From: Alphaproteobacteria bacterium AO1-B
Lineage (GTDB): Bacteria > Pseudomonadota > Alphaproteobacteria > Rhizobiales > Stappiaceae
DNA: 64,000 nucleotides
Reading direction: 5' to 3'
NCBI GenBank assembly: GCA_001890945.1
Contig: MLAX01000003.1
Coordinates: forward strand, 372,001-436,000
Shown here: piece by piece, positions 28,612 to 36,530 of the stretch
Layout: each line of letters begins with the position of its first letter
How positions within the stretch are numbered: the stretch's first letter is position 1
Position numbers and translations under genes: made by a program
The notes under the pieces: model-generated
What the model was told of the DNA's origin: nothing
The model's input: only the letters and a program-made list of their open reading frames with translations
Database searches by the model: none

Positions 28612-29607
28612 TCAGTTGCTGTAGATCATGTCGGCAGGAATGTCCGCGCTAGCGTTTTCTTGGAACCAGCGGGCTGCACCCGGGTGCCATTTCATAACGG
28701 TGTTGCGGTCCCAGAATTCCGGCAGAGTCGAGCGTGCGGCCTTGTGGGTGCTGACCATCCTTGCATTGTCAGACATGACGGCTTTCACCACCCCGTAGAC
28801 AAATGTTTCGGGAAGGTCACAGTTTGCTATGGCAAAGTTCCACATGGAAACGGAGCGTGCCGGATTTTCCAGAGTGGTGTAGGTGTCTGCGGCAATGTCA
28901 AAATTGGCCACCGGGAATGCCGCAGTAATCTTGGCCTGCTCGTCTTCGGAAAACTCGATGATATTGATGTCGGTCTGGACTTCGAGCTGGCTCACCGCTG
29001 GAACCGGGACACCGGCTGCAAATGCGATCACATCGAGCAGACCATCTTGCAACTGACCGCCGAGATCAGACCAGCCACCGTTGCGTCGTTCAAACTTTAC
29101 GCCCAGCTCCTCCATCATGCGGGGGAAGTAGGTGTCAGACGTTGAGCCTGCCGGTCCGAACCCAATGCGGGCCCCTTCCGGAATGTCGGCAACGGATGTA
29201 ATGCCGGACGAGCTCAAGGCCGTGATGGAGAAGGGTGTCTGATACATCGGAAACATGGCGCATGCTTTGTCCATCTTCAGGCCAGGTGCGATCGGGTTTG
29301 AGCCGGCAATGGATTCTGCAGCAGGTCCCATCGTGGTCATGCCGAACGGCAGATCTCCAGAATGCACAAGCGCCATGTTCTGCATCGGGCCGCCCGTGAC
29401 TTCTGCGCCGCCGGAAACGCCGAGTTCCTCGCCAGCAATGTTTGCCCAGCCAGTTCCGTATCCAAAGTAAGTTCCGCCTTGTGAGCCGGTTCCAACTGTA
29501 AAGCTCTCCGGCCAGCCGGTTTTGTCCACGCTGTGGTTGTCGGCAGCAGCAGGGAGTGCGGTCATGGCGGCGATCACAACGGCGCCGGTAATCAGATTGA
29601 ATTTCAT
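28612..29607 (-). CDS. TAXI family TRAP binding protein
   Basis: This 331-residue periplasmic receptor has a signal peptide (to about AAADN at residue 23) and the TAXI core FTVGTGSQGGTYFGYGTGWA near the mature N-terminus. The ATG at 29607 has GGAGGAAC upstream. TAXI receptors pair with the fused permease found next. It lies between LysR and the permease on the same strand and close to a tartrate/malate-type dehydrogenase, which suggests a hydroxy-dicarboxylate as substrate. Confidence 0.92.
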   Translation of the reverse strand: MKFNLITGAVVIAAMTALPAAADNHSVDKTGWPESFTVGTGSQGGTYFGYGTGWANIAGEELGVSGGAEVTGGPMQNMALVHSGDLPFGMTTMGPAAESIAGSNPIAPGLKMDKACAMFPMYQTPFSITALSSSGITSVADIPEGARIGFGPAGSTSDTYFPRMMEELGVKFERRNGGWSDLGGQLQDGLLDVIAFAAGVPVPAVSQLEVQTDINIIEFSEDEQAKITAAFPVANFDIAADTYTTLENPARSVSMWNFAIANCDLPETFVYGVVKAVMSDNARMVSTHKAARSTLPEFWDRNTVMKWHPGAARWFQENASADIPADMIYSN

Positions 29608-29760
29608 GTGTTCCTCCGGGTCTTGGGCAAAGCCTGTTGTCTCGCCCCGCATCCTCCTTCGCGGGGTAGAGACATGGCTCTCACCGAAAGAGCAGCCTAG
29701 TCAGATCGCTCCGGTCGACACAGATCACAGTGATTATATAAATTATACGAATAATAATTG

Positions 29761-30675
29761 TTACGCAGTGAGGGCCAGCTGCTCTGTCTGTTGGTGCAAT
29801 ATCTCAAGAAATGCATCCCGTGCCGTATCTCTCGTGTCTCTGACCCAGGCAACTGAGAGCGCAAGCCTGGTTCTGGCCGATCCGGACGGCAAATCCAGGG
29901 AGACAAAATTCACGCCGTCGACTGCGAGCCGGGAAATCCAACGTGGAACAATGGCTATGCCGACCCCTGTGCTGACCAGGTTGACGATGGTTTGTTTTTC
30001 TTCGGCAATTTGCGCAACGCGTGCGCTCAAACCAGCTTCCAGAAACAGCTTTATTGTTAGGTCGTGACTGTGAGGCCGCGATCCCTTGTCCGGAACGATG
30101 AGGGGTTCGTCCGCCATGTCCTCGACCGAGATTTTTTTCTTTGCAGCCAGCGGGTGGCTGCTTGGAACCGCGACGACAGCTGTCTCATGAAATAGGGACT
30201 TCAGCATCAGGCGCTGGTCAACAATTTCAGGCGGCCGAACAATTGCAACATCAAGACGTCCGGTCAGCAAACGCGGTAATAGCCGTATCGTTTTTTGCTC
30301 AAGAAGCTGGATGTCAATGCCCGGATACGCCTCCCGGAAATGAGGGATTATCTGTGGGATCAGGCCAACCGCGGCGCTATCAATAGCTCCAATCCGCAGC
30401 ACCGATGTCTTGTCGCGTTGGCTCTCACGAAATGACGCCTCCAATTTGTCCGCTCTTTCCACGATGTCTCGCGCGGCGGCCAAGAAATCGCTGCCTGACT
30501 GTGTGAGAACAACGCTACGGGTTGTCCGGGTGAGCAATCGGCTACCAAGACTGTCCTCCAGCAATTTGATGTGGCGGCCCAAAGAAGCTGGAAGAATGTT
30601 CAGTTTTTGAGCGGCTCTGCCGAAATGCAGCGTATCCGCTACAGCGATGAAGCACCTGAGTTGGCGAAGTTCCAT
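29761..30675 (-). CDS. LysR family regulator
   Basis: This 304-residue regulator begins MELRQLRCFIAVADTLHFGRA with the LysR winged helix, then a linker and a periplasmic-binding-like sensor domain. The TTG upstream is rejected because the ATG fits the family start. It is divergent from the tartrate dehydrogenase-like gene and upstream of the TAXI-TRAP genes, so it probably controls both in response to a dicarboxylate. An inverted repeat in the divergent gap is a candidate binding site. Confidence 0.9.
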   Translation of the reverse strand: MELRQLRCFIAVADTLHFGRAAQKLNILPASLGRHIKLLEDSLGSRLLTRTTRSVVLTQSGSDFLAAARDIVERADKLEASFRESQRDKTSVLRIGAIDSAAVGLIPQIIPHFREAYPGIDIQLLEQKTIRLLPRLLTGRLDVAIVRPPEIVDQRLMLKSLFHETAVVAVPSSHPLAAKKKISVEDMADEPLIVPDKGSRPHSHDLTIKLFLEAGLSARVAQIAEEKQTIVNLVSTGVGIAIVPRWISRLAVDGVNFVSLDLPSGSARTRLALSVAWVRDTRDTARDAFLEILHQQTEQLALTA

Positions 30676-30723
30676 GTCGCATCCCAATTATATCATTTTT
30701 TTATATGATTAAATTGCTATTGC

Positions 30724-30743
30724 TGCAACTTAATGGAGTTGCA
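30724..30743. promoter_or_regulatory. Candidate LysR operator
   Basis: TGCAACT-TAATGG-AGTTGCA is a perfect 7-bp inverted repeat with a 6-base spacer, in the 139-base gap between lysR and the dehydrogenase gene. It has the T-N11-A spacing of LysR boxes. An AT-rich ATCAT/ATGAT repeat lies at about 30688-30705. Confidence 0.65.
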
Positions 30744-30814
30744 AACTATGCGAAGAGACGCGGCGGTCTTTGAGCATGGGCTCTCAGCCCTTTTCACGAA
30801 AACAGGAATCTGAA

Positions 30815-31888
30815 ATGCGCACTTACCAGATTGCAGCCATCCCGGCAGACGGCATCGGGCCTGAAGTGATCGAAGCGGGTGCTGAAGTGTTGGCCGCGCT
30901 TGGTCAACGGGCCGGTGACGTAGATTTCAAACTGACCTTCTTCGACTGGGGATCAGAGCGGTACAAGAAGCACGGCGAGATGATGCCATCTGATGGCCTC
31001 GAGCAGCTTAAACCTTTCGACGCGATCTATTTCGGGGCTGTCGGCGCACCGGATGTGCCAGACCATACTACCCTTTGGGGGCTCCGCTTGCCGATCTGTC
31101 AGGGGTTCGACCAATACGCCAATGTCCGACCGACGAAGATTATACCGGGCGTAACGTCGCCACTGCGCGACGTGGGTGTTGGAGATCTGGACTGGGTGAT
31201 CGTGCGCGAGAATTCAGAGGGCGAGTATTCCGGAAATGGCGGGCGGGCGCATCGCGGGCTACCGGAAGAGGTGGGCACAGAAGTCGCCATCTTCACCCGC
31301 GTTGGTGTCACGCGGATCATGCGTTATGCTTTTCGGCTTGCGCAGTCCCGTCCGCGTAAACTGCTGACAGTGGTGACCAAATCCAACGCGCAACGGCACG
31401 GCATGGTCATGTGGGATGAGATCGCCGCGGAGGTCTCGAAGGAGTTTCCGGATGTGACGTGGGACAAGATGCTGGTGGATGCGATGACCGTGCGCATGGT
31501 CAAGAACCCGAAAAGCCTCGACACCATCGTTGCAACCAATCTCCACGCGGACATTTTATCCGACCTGGCAGGCGCCTTGGCTGGAAGCCTGGGCGTTGCC
31601 CCCACAGCAAACATTGATCCTGAGCGCCGCTTCCCGTCGATGTTCGAACCCATTCATGGATCGGCCTTCGATATCACGGGCAAGGGCATTGCAAACCCGG
31701 TCGCAACTTTCTGGACAGCATCGCAGATGCTGGATCATCTGGGTGAGGCGGCATCCAGCCAGCGTCTGATGACAGCGGTTGAGCGCGTCTGCGACGCAGG
31801 TATCGTGACGCCCGATGTGGGGGGCAAAGCCACCACCCGGGAAGTCACCGATGCTGTTATTCGAGCGATCCACGGATCAAACGAGTAG
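30815..31888 (+). CDS. Tartrate dehydrogenase / D-malate-type dehydrogenase
   Basis: This 357-residue enzyme of the isocitrate/isopropylmalate dehydrogenase family most resembles TtuC. It shows IPADGIGPEVIEAG, the substrate Arg loop RLPICQGFDQYANVRP, WVIVRENSEGEYSGNGG, the metal site NLHADILSDLAGALAG and the C-terminal FEPIHGSAFDITGKGIANP. NAD+- and Mn2+-dependent oxidation of tartrate or D-malate is expected. The ATG at 30815 fits the family N-terminus; AGGAATC is upstream. Isopropylmalate dehydrogenase is less likely because no leu genes are near. Confidence 0.88.
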   Translation: MRTYQIAAIPADGIGPEVIEAGAEVLAALGQRAGDVDFKLTFFDWGSERYKKHGEMMPSDGLEQLKPFDAIYFGAVGAPDVPDHTTLWGLRLPICQGFDQYANVRPTKIIPGVTSPLRDVGVGDLDWVIVRENSEGEYSGNGGRAHRGLPEEVGTEVAIFTRVGVTRIMRYAFRLAQSRPRKLLTVVTKSNAQRHGMVMWDEIAAEVSKEFPDVTWDKMLVDAMTVRMVKNPKSLDTIVATNLHADILSDLAGALAGSLGVAPTANIDPERRFPSMFEPIHGSAFDITGKGIANPVATFWTASQMLDHLGEAASSQRLMTAVERVCDAGIVTPDVGGKATTREVTDAVIRAIHGSNE

Positions 31889-31940
31889 TCAGGCAGACAA
31901 GTCCTAAGACTCCCATCTGCCGGTTGCCCTACGACCTCTG

Positions 31941-32954
31941 TTACTCCGCTGGCATTTCCTGTGGAACGCCGCCGTTGCGCTCGTATTCCCAAATGTGGCT
32001 TTCAAAAGCTCTGAGGCGTTTGTAGACGGAGATCAGCTCGACAATCGTGGTCCAGGCATTGACCAGATACTGGAACGAGTTTTCGACCTGTGAGAACGCA
32101 CGCACGATCTGCTGCATCACGCCCAAGGTGATGGCGCCGGTCACGATTGTCGGTCCGAGCGCAATGTAGGGCACAAGGACTGTTGCCTGCAGGTAAGACC
32201 ATTTGGCGATGTCAAAATAAAGGTAGTGGAAGAAGAGCCGGAAATAGTTCTTGCGGACATGACCGAAGAGCTCATCCACCGAGGGCGGATCGGCGCGATC
32301 CTCATTGTCTTCGCCGTAGACAAGTTCTTTCCGGTAGGCCGCTTCGACCTTCTGATTGTTGAATTCCAGGCCCGGCAATTTCAAGCCGACCACGGCCAGC
32401 AACACCGTGCCGGATGCTGCCGAAATGATCGCGACGTAAACCAGTGAGTGAGCCACGGGACCGATCCAGGGCAGTTCGGTAACGTTGGCCGACAGCTCCC
32501 AGAGGATCGGCAGGAAGGCGATCAGGGTCATGACAGAGCGCAGGAAGGAAACGCCAAGGCTCTCCATGATCCGCGCAAAGCGCATGGTATCTTCCTGAAC
32601 GCGCTGGGAAGCCCCCTCGATGTGGCGGACCACATGCCAATGGGCCATGTAATAGTCGTTCATGGCTGTGCGCCAACGGAACACGAAGTGCTTGGTGATG
32701 AAGTCCAGGATCACCGCAACAATCACGAAAATCGCGGCAATGTACAAAAACGTCATCAGTTCGCGCATGTATTCGCCGAAAGTGACGGAGCCTGGTTCAC
32801 TCAAGGCGCGCTGAATGAGATCGTAAAAGCTGCCGAACCATTCGTTGATCTCGACGTTCAGATTCACCTGGTACTGGGTGGCGCCGAGGATGACCACCGA
32901 GATGATCCAGGCCCAGAAGAACCATTTACGGTTCAAGAAAAACGATCGGAACAT
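31941..32954 (-). CDS. SbmA/BacA-like transporter, short form
   Basis: This inner-membrane protein resembles SbmA/BacA, which imports peptides and related antibiotics using the proton gradient. The region HFVFRWRTAMNDYYMAHW, then HIEGASQRVQEDTMRFA, GLKLPGLEFNNQKVEAAYRKELVYGED and NYFRLFFHYLYFD is strongly SbmA-like. It has 337 residues, whereas E. coli SbmA has about 406. The missing part lies at the N-terminus, where the first one or two membrane helices of SbmA would be. The start at 32954 already begins with MFRSFF like SbmA, so this looks like an internal deletion, not a wrong start. Function may differ. Confidence 0.88.
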   Translation of the reverse strand: MFRSFFLNRKWFFWAWIISVVILGATQYQVNLNVEINEWFGSFYDLIQRALSEPGSVTFGEYMRELMTFLYIAAIFVIVAVILDFITKHFVFRWRTAMNDYYMAHWHVVRHIEGASQRVQEDTMRFARIMESLGVSFLRSVMTLIAFLPILWELSANVTELPWIGPVAHSLVYVAIISAASGTVLLAVVGLKLPGLEFNNQKVEAAYRKELVYGEDNEDRADPPSVDELFGHVRKNYFRLFFHYLYFDIAKWSYLQATVLVPYIALGPTIVTGAITLGVMQQIVRAFSQVENSFQYLVNAWTTIVELISVYKRLRAFESHIWEYERNGGVPQEMPAE

Positions 32955-33311
32955 GGGGCGGCGCCTTTCGAATCGGGGATTTTTTATAAGTATAGGAGCC
33001 CGTAACGGCAGGAGCAGGTATGTGCCGGGTTTTCAGTTGCTTTTGAAGAGGAAACGTTGGTCATACACGCCGATTTTATCGGCAGACCCTGTTTAATCTG
33101 CCAAGGCTATGCGCGAGATTGCAAAAATTGAGGCCGGGGTAGATACTGGTCTCTCACTTCTGAAGCGATTTGCGCAATTCTTACCCAGAGTGCTTGGCAG
33201 ACCGATTGGGATCTGTTTGCGGCGCTATTGCCTTCGCTGTTCTGTTGTTCTTTCAAAACTGGTGCGTGGCGCGGAATGCGCCGGGTGTAAGCCAGTATCT
33301 GGATCCGATTT
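32955..33311. other. Intergenic region sbmA-like / DMT
   Basis: This stretch of 357 bases lies between divergent genes. I find no convincing coding region, RNA or repeat. Short open frames on the plus strand near 33109-33369 have no recognisable start site or composition and overlap the DMT gene. Confidence 0.5.
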
Positions 33312-34313
33312 ATGGCGTCAAGAAACACCGCAACCCAGCAGTCCCGCGCGCCGGCGCCAACGGGTATGACACGTCAGGCTCCTCTCATCGGCATCGGGCT
33401 CAAACTGGCCTCAACGATCGTGTTTTTCGCCATGGTGACGGTGCTGAAAATCGCCGCCGAACGCGTGCCGATCGGGGAACTCGTGTTTGCGCGAAATTTT
33501 TTCGGCGTCTTTCCGGTTCTGATGATGGTCGGGGTGCGCGGGGAGCTTGGCCTTGCGTTCCAGACGCAGAACCCAAAAGGGCATCTTGTGCGCGCCTGCA
33601 TCGGCCTGACAGCCATGGTGTGCATGTTCACCGCTTATGATTTGCTGCCGCTGCCGGATGCCACAGCCATCAATTTTGCAACACCGCTAATCGTTGTTGT
33701 TTTGGCCTTCTTCATGCTGGGCGAAACTGTCCGGATCTATCGGTGGAGCGCGGTCGCAGTTGGTTTTGTCGGCATCCTCGTCGTTTTGTCACCGCACTTG
33801 GGAGAAGGGGATTTCGACAACTCCGCCACCTTTGGGGCCATCGCTGGATTTATGGGCGCTGCCTTTGCGGCCCTTGCCATGATCACGGTCCGGAAGCTGT
33901 GTGTCACTGAGCGCACCTCGACCATTGTCACCTGGTTTTCCTTGTCGGCGACCGTGATCTCGCTTCTGACCATTCCGGCCGGCTGGATCTGGCCGGACCA
34001 AGCCTGGATCATCCCGGATTTGGAAACAGCGGGTCTACTTGTGATGATTGGCCTGTTCGGCGGTGTGGGGCAGATCCTTTTGACCCAAAGCTACCGGTAC
34101 GCGGATGCGTCGACCATCGCGCCGTTTGATTATGTGAACATGCTCTGGGCGATCCTTGTGGGCTGGGTCGTCTTTGCCGAGGTGCCGGTTCTTGAGGTGA
34201 TTGTGGGTGCGGTGATCGTTATGGCCGCCGGGATCTTCGTGATTTACCGGGAGCACCGGCTAGGCCTTGACCGGACCAAGGACCGCCGGGCATCGACACC
34301 GTCCAAGTCTTGA
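33312..34313 (+). CDS. DMT family transporter (EamA)
   Basis: This 333-residue membrane protein has ten hydrophobic segments in two EamA halves. PLPDATAINFATPLIVVVLAF is the characteristic helix 3-4 region and DASTIAPFDYVNMLWA the matching one in the second half. The N-terminal 18 residues are polar; an ATG at 33366 is an alternative start. It is unrelated in order to the DMT gene at 19.3 kb but similar in family, probably S-adenosylmethionine- or amino-acid-exporter-like. The substrate is unknown. Confidence 0.85.
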   Translation: MASRNTATQQSRAPAPTGMTRQAPLIGIGLKLASTIVFFAMVTVLKIAAERVPIGELVFARNFFGVFPVLMMVGVRGELGLAFQTQNPKGHLVRACIGLTAMVCMFTAYDLLPLPDATAINFATPLIVVVLAFFMLGETVRIYRWSAVAVGFVGILVVLSPHLGEGDFDNSATFGAIAGFMGAAFAALAMITVRKLCVTERTSTIVTWFSLSATVISLLTIPAGWIWPDQAWIIPDLETAGLLVMIGLFGGVGQILLTQSYRYADASTIAPFDYVNMLWAILVGWVVFAEVPVLEVIVGAVIVMAAGIFVIYREHRLGLDRTKDRRASTPSKS

Positions 34314-34319
34314 AGACAT

Positions 34320-34343
34320 GCCGCGCGGACAAGTTCGCGCGGC
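34320..34343. terminator. Hairpin between convergent genes
   Basis: GCCGCGCG and CGCGCGGC flank an 8-base loop just after the DMT stop. No T-run is present, so it may be a weak terminator serving both converging transcripts. Confidence 0.5.
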
Positions 34344-34357
34344 TACATGCCGGATGG

Positions 34358-34594
34358 TCAGAACGCCTTGAACGTTATGATTGACTTGGTGTCCTGGATG
34401 CCGTCGATCGGGTGCACCTTCTCATTGACGAAGTGTCCAATGTCAGTGCCGTCTTCGATGTAGAACTTCACAAGAAGATCATAATCGCCGCTGGTGGAGT
34501 AGACTTCCGAAGCGATCTCGGCATCCGCGATTGCATCGGCAACCTGATAGGTCTTGCCGAGCTGACATTTGATCATCACGAAAAACGGGGTCAT
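34358..34594 (-). CDS. Stand-alone AsnC/Lrp ligand-binding domain protein
   Basis: This 78-residue protein consists only of the RAM domain of Lrp/AsnC regulators: FFVMIKCQLGKTYQVADAI, the conserved SEVYSTSGDYDLLVK and the C-terminal IDGIQDTKSIITFKAF. The DNA-binding part is absent. AGGAGCCCCC precedes the ATG at 34594. Stand-alone RAM proteins bind amino acids or similar ligands and may assemble with full Lrp proteins. It faces away from the thiamine riboswitch. Confidence 0.9.
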   Translation of the reverse strand: MTPFFVMIKCQLGKTYQVADAIADAEIASEVYSTSGDYDLLVKFYIEDGTDIGHFVNEKVHPIDGIQDTKSIITFKAF

Positions 34595-34737
34595 GGGGGC
34601 TCCTGCGGGCAAAAACGAACTGTGCCCCGACATCGCCTATCTATTGCAAACAGTCAATCGGCTGTCGGCGCTTGAACCACGACGATCGCTATGTGGGACT
34701 TGAAAACCCGCGTCTGGCTTAGTAGACAGATTTTGTC

Positions 34738-34830
34738 TCATGGGGGTGCCCGGCAATTGTGGATCGGGCTGAGAGGCGAATGGCCAACTCCTAGAACCTG
34801 ATCCGGCTTGTACCGGCGGAGGGATTTGAG
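34738..34830 (+). promoter_or_regulatory. TPP riboswitch (THI element)
   Basis: The conserved blocks appear in order: GGGGTGCC at about 34743, GGGCTGAGAGG at about 34766, then CTAGAACCTGATCCGG and TACCGGCGGAGGGA ending near 34824. This is the classic THI box that binds thiamine pyrophosphate. The 3' strand GGAGGGA lies 10 bases before an ATG at 34834, so ligand binding could hide this ribosome site. It controls thiM, thiD and the TRAP binding protein. Confidence 0.95.
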
Positions 34831-34833
34831 ATC

Positions 34834-34914
34834 ATGACTGATCTTTTACGTATTATCCGAAAAATGATGACGCGGAACGTCGGCTCTTTGAACTTGAAAA
34901 GGGGCCAGGCATGA
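34834..34914 (+). CDS. Possible 26-codon leader peptide
   Basis: An ATG 10 bases after the GGAGGG of the riboswitch opens a 26-codon frame (start MTDLLRIIRKMM, Lys/Arg-rich). Its TGA overlaps the thiM start as ATGA, the hallmark of translational coupling. Ribosomes loaded at the riboswitch would be delivered to thiM. No Thi-related motif is seen and the peptide itself may have no function. thiM also has its own AAAAGGGG site, so the leader may be incidental. Confidence 0.4.
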   Translation: MTDLLRIIRKMMTRNVGSLNLKRGQA

Positions 34915-35684
34915 GTTTGTCGATTGCCGCGAGCACGCAGGCGCTGTCTGCAGATACCGTCTTTTCCTTGCTGGAGCGGGTGCGGGCAAAAAGACCCCGT
35001 GTTCATGCTATCACCAACACGGTCGCGCAGGGCTTTACGGCCAATGTCCTTTTGGCGCTCGGCGCTGTACCATCGATGACGACCGCGCCAGAGGAAGTTC
35101 AGAGCTTTGCAGCATCTGCCGATGCACTCCTGATCAACCTCGGAACACTGGACAACAGCCGCCGTTTGGCGATCCCGGTTGCGATTGATGCGGCCAAGGA
35201 AGCCGGGCGGCCAATCACCATTGATCCGGTGTTCGCGGATCGGTCACCGCAGCGCTGCGCCTATGCCAAGGAACTCTTGCAAACGCTGCCGTCTCTTGTC
35301 CGGGCAAATGAAGCCGAGATGACCGCGCTCTTTGATGCGCGGTCCGACGTTGACGCTTTGATTTCGGAGGGAACGGTCTTTGCCGTGACCGGAGAAGAAG
35401 ATCAGATCGAGAGCCGGGGTGAAGACTACCGGCTACGCAATGGTCATCCTCTGTTGGCCCGAGTGACGGCCACCGGTTGTGCGGGGGGCGCGGTCCTCGC
35501 AGCGTTTGCGAGCGTTGAGCCAGATACAGCGCTTGCCGCGGCATCTGGCCTGTCCGTCTTCAACATTGCGGGCGAAATCGCCGCTTCCCGGAGCGGGGGA
35601 CCTGGCAGTCTGGTTCCAGAGCTTCTCGATACGCTCTACAGCCTAACCGCCCGCGATATCGAAAGCCGTCTTCAAACCGGCTGA
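34911..35684 (+). CDS. thiM: Hydroxyethylthiazole kinase
   Basis: ThiM phosphorylates 4-methyl-5-hydroxyethylthiazole in thiamine salvage. The 257 residues begin with the typical segment RVHAITNTVAQGFTANVLLALG and SMTTAPEEV; the ATP-site motif is ARVTATGCAGGAVLAAF, with the conserved Cys. AAAAGGGG precedes the ATG. It overlaps the upstream leader frame by 4 bases and is followed by thiD after 33 bases. TPP riboswitch control is clear from position. Confidence 0.95.
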   Translation: MSLSIAASTQALSADTVFSLLERVRAKRPRVHAITNTVAQGFTANVLLALGAVPSMTTAPEEVQSFAASADALLINLGTLDNSRRLAIPVAIDAAKEAGRPITIDPVFADRSPQRCAYAKELLQTLPSLVRANEAEMTALFDARSDVDALISEGTVFAVTGEEDQIESRGEDYRLRNGHPLLARVTATGCAGGAVLAAFASVEPDTALAAASGLSVFNIAGEIAASRSGGPGSLVPELLDTLYSLTARDIESRLQTG

Positions 35685-35717
35685 CATCCATTCCAATAGT
35701 ATTGTGCGGAGGGCACC

Positions 35718-36530
35718 ATGACCGCAATCGCGGTAACAATAGCAGGCTCGGATTCCGGCGGTGGGGCTGGCATTCAGGCGGACTTGAAATCCTTTTCGGC
35801 AAATGGCGTCTACGGGGCGAGCGTCCTGACTGCGCTCACGGCACAAAACACCCTTGGTGTTACGGCAATCCATGATGTGCCGGTCGAGTTCGTGCGCGCG
35901 CAGATTGATGCCGTCTATTCCGACCTCGCAGTGACTGCCACCAAGATTGGCATGCTCTCGCAGGTGCCGATCATTGAGGAAGTCGCGGAAGGTTTGAAAC
36001 GCCATCAGACCGGCCCCGTTGTTCTGGATCCCGTGATGGTGGCGGCGTCCGGTGATCCGCTTTTGGCGGAAAGTGCGGTCGCAACCCTGATTTCCAAGTT
36101 GGTGCCCTTGGCCGACATCATCACGCCGAACCTTCATGAAGCAGCCCGCATGCTGGAGTGCGATGTTGCCCATAGCGAAATCGATATGCAGAGCCAGGCC
36201 AAACAGCTGATCGACCTCGGGGCACAGGCTGTTTTGTTGAAGGGCGGACACGGCGACAGTGCGGAAAGCGCTGACCTTTTGATAACTGAAGACGGTGACA
36301 GCCTCTGGCTGCGCGAGGACCGCATCGCGACAGATAACACCCACGGCACCGGTTGCACTTTGTCTTCTGCAATTGCTGCCGGACTGGCCAAGGGCAACGC
36401 GCTGGGCGACGCTGTGTCCAGTGCAAAAGCCTATATCCACGAAGCAATTTGCCATGCAGACGAACTCAAGATTGGACAAGGTCATGGGCCGGTCCATCAC
36501 TTCCACGCTTTTTGGGAGGGCGCACAATGA
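35718..36530 (+). CDS. thiD: Hydroxymethylpyrimidine (phosphate) kinase
   Basis: ThiD phosphorylates HMP and HMP-phosphate to the diphosphate used for thiamine synthesis. The 270 residues include AGSDSGGGAGIQADLKSF at the N-terminus, the conserved LDPVMVAASGDPLL and the C-terminal DNTHGTGCTLSSAIAAGLA, all family signatures. GCGGAGGGCACC precedes the ATG. Its TGA overlaps the ATG of the TRAP binding protein (ATGA), so the three genes are one unit. ThiE and ThiC are not in the window. Confidence 0.96.
   Translation: MTAIAVTIAGSDSGGGAGIQADLKSFSANGVYGASVLTALTAQNTLGVTAIHDVPVEFVRAQIDAVYSDLAVTATKIGMLSQVPIIEEVAEGLKRHQTGPVVLDPVMVAASGDPLLAESAVATLISKLVPLADIITPNLHEAARMLECDVAHSEIDMQSQAKQLIDLGAQAVLLKGGHGDSAESADLLITEDGDSLWLREDRIATDNTHGTGCTLSSAIAAGLAKGNALGDAVSSAKAYIHEAICHADELKIGQGHGPVHHFHAFWEGAQ

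Noticed and set aside
30688..30705. ATCAT/ATGAT AT-rich repeat as the main LysR site
   Set aside because: The arms are short and AT-rich; the TGCAACT/AGTTGCA repeat at 30724 is a better candidate.
33109..33369. Small plus-strand frames before the DMT gene
   Set aside because: They overlap the DMT gene in another frame and have no start signal.
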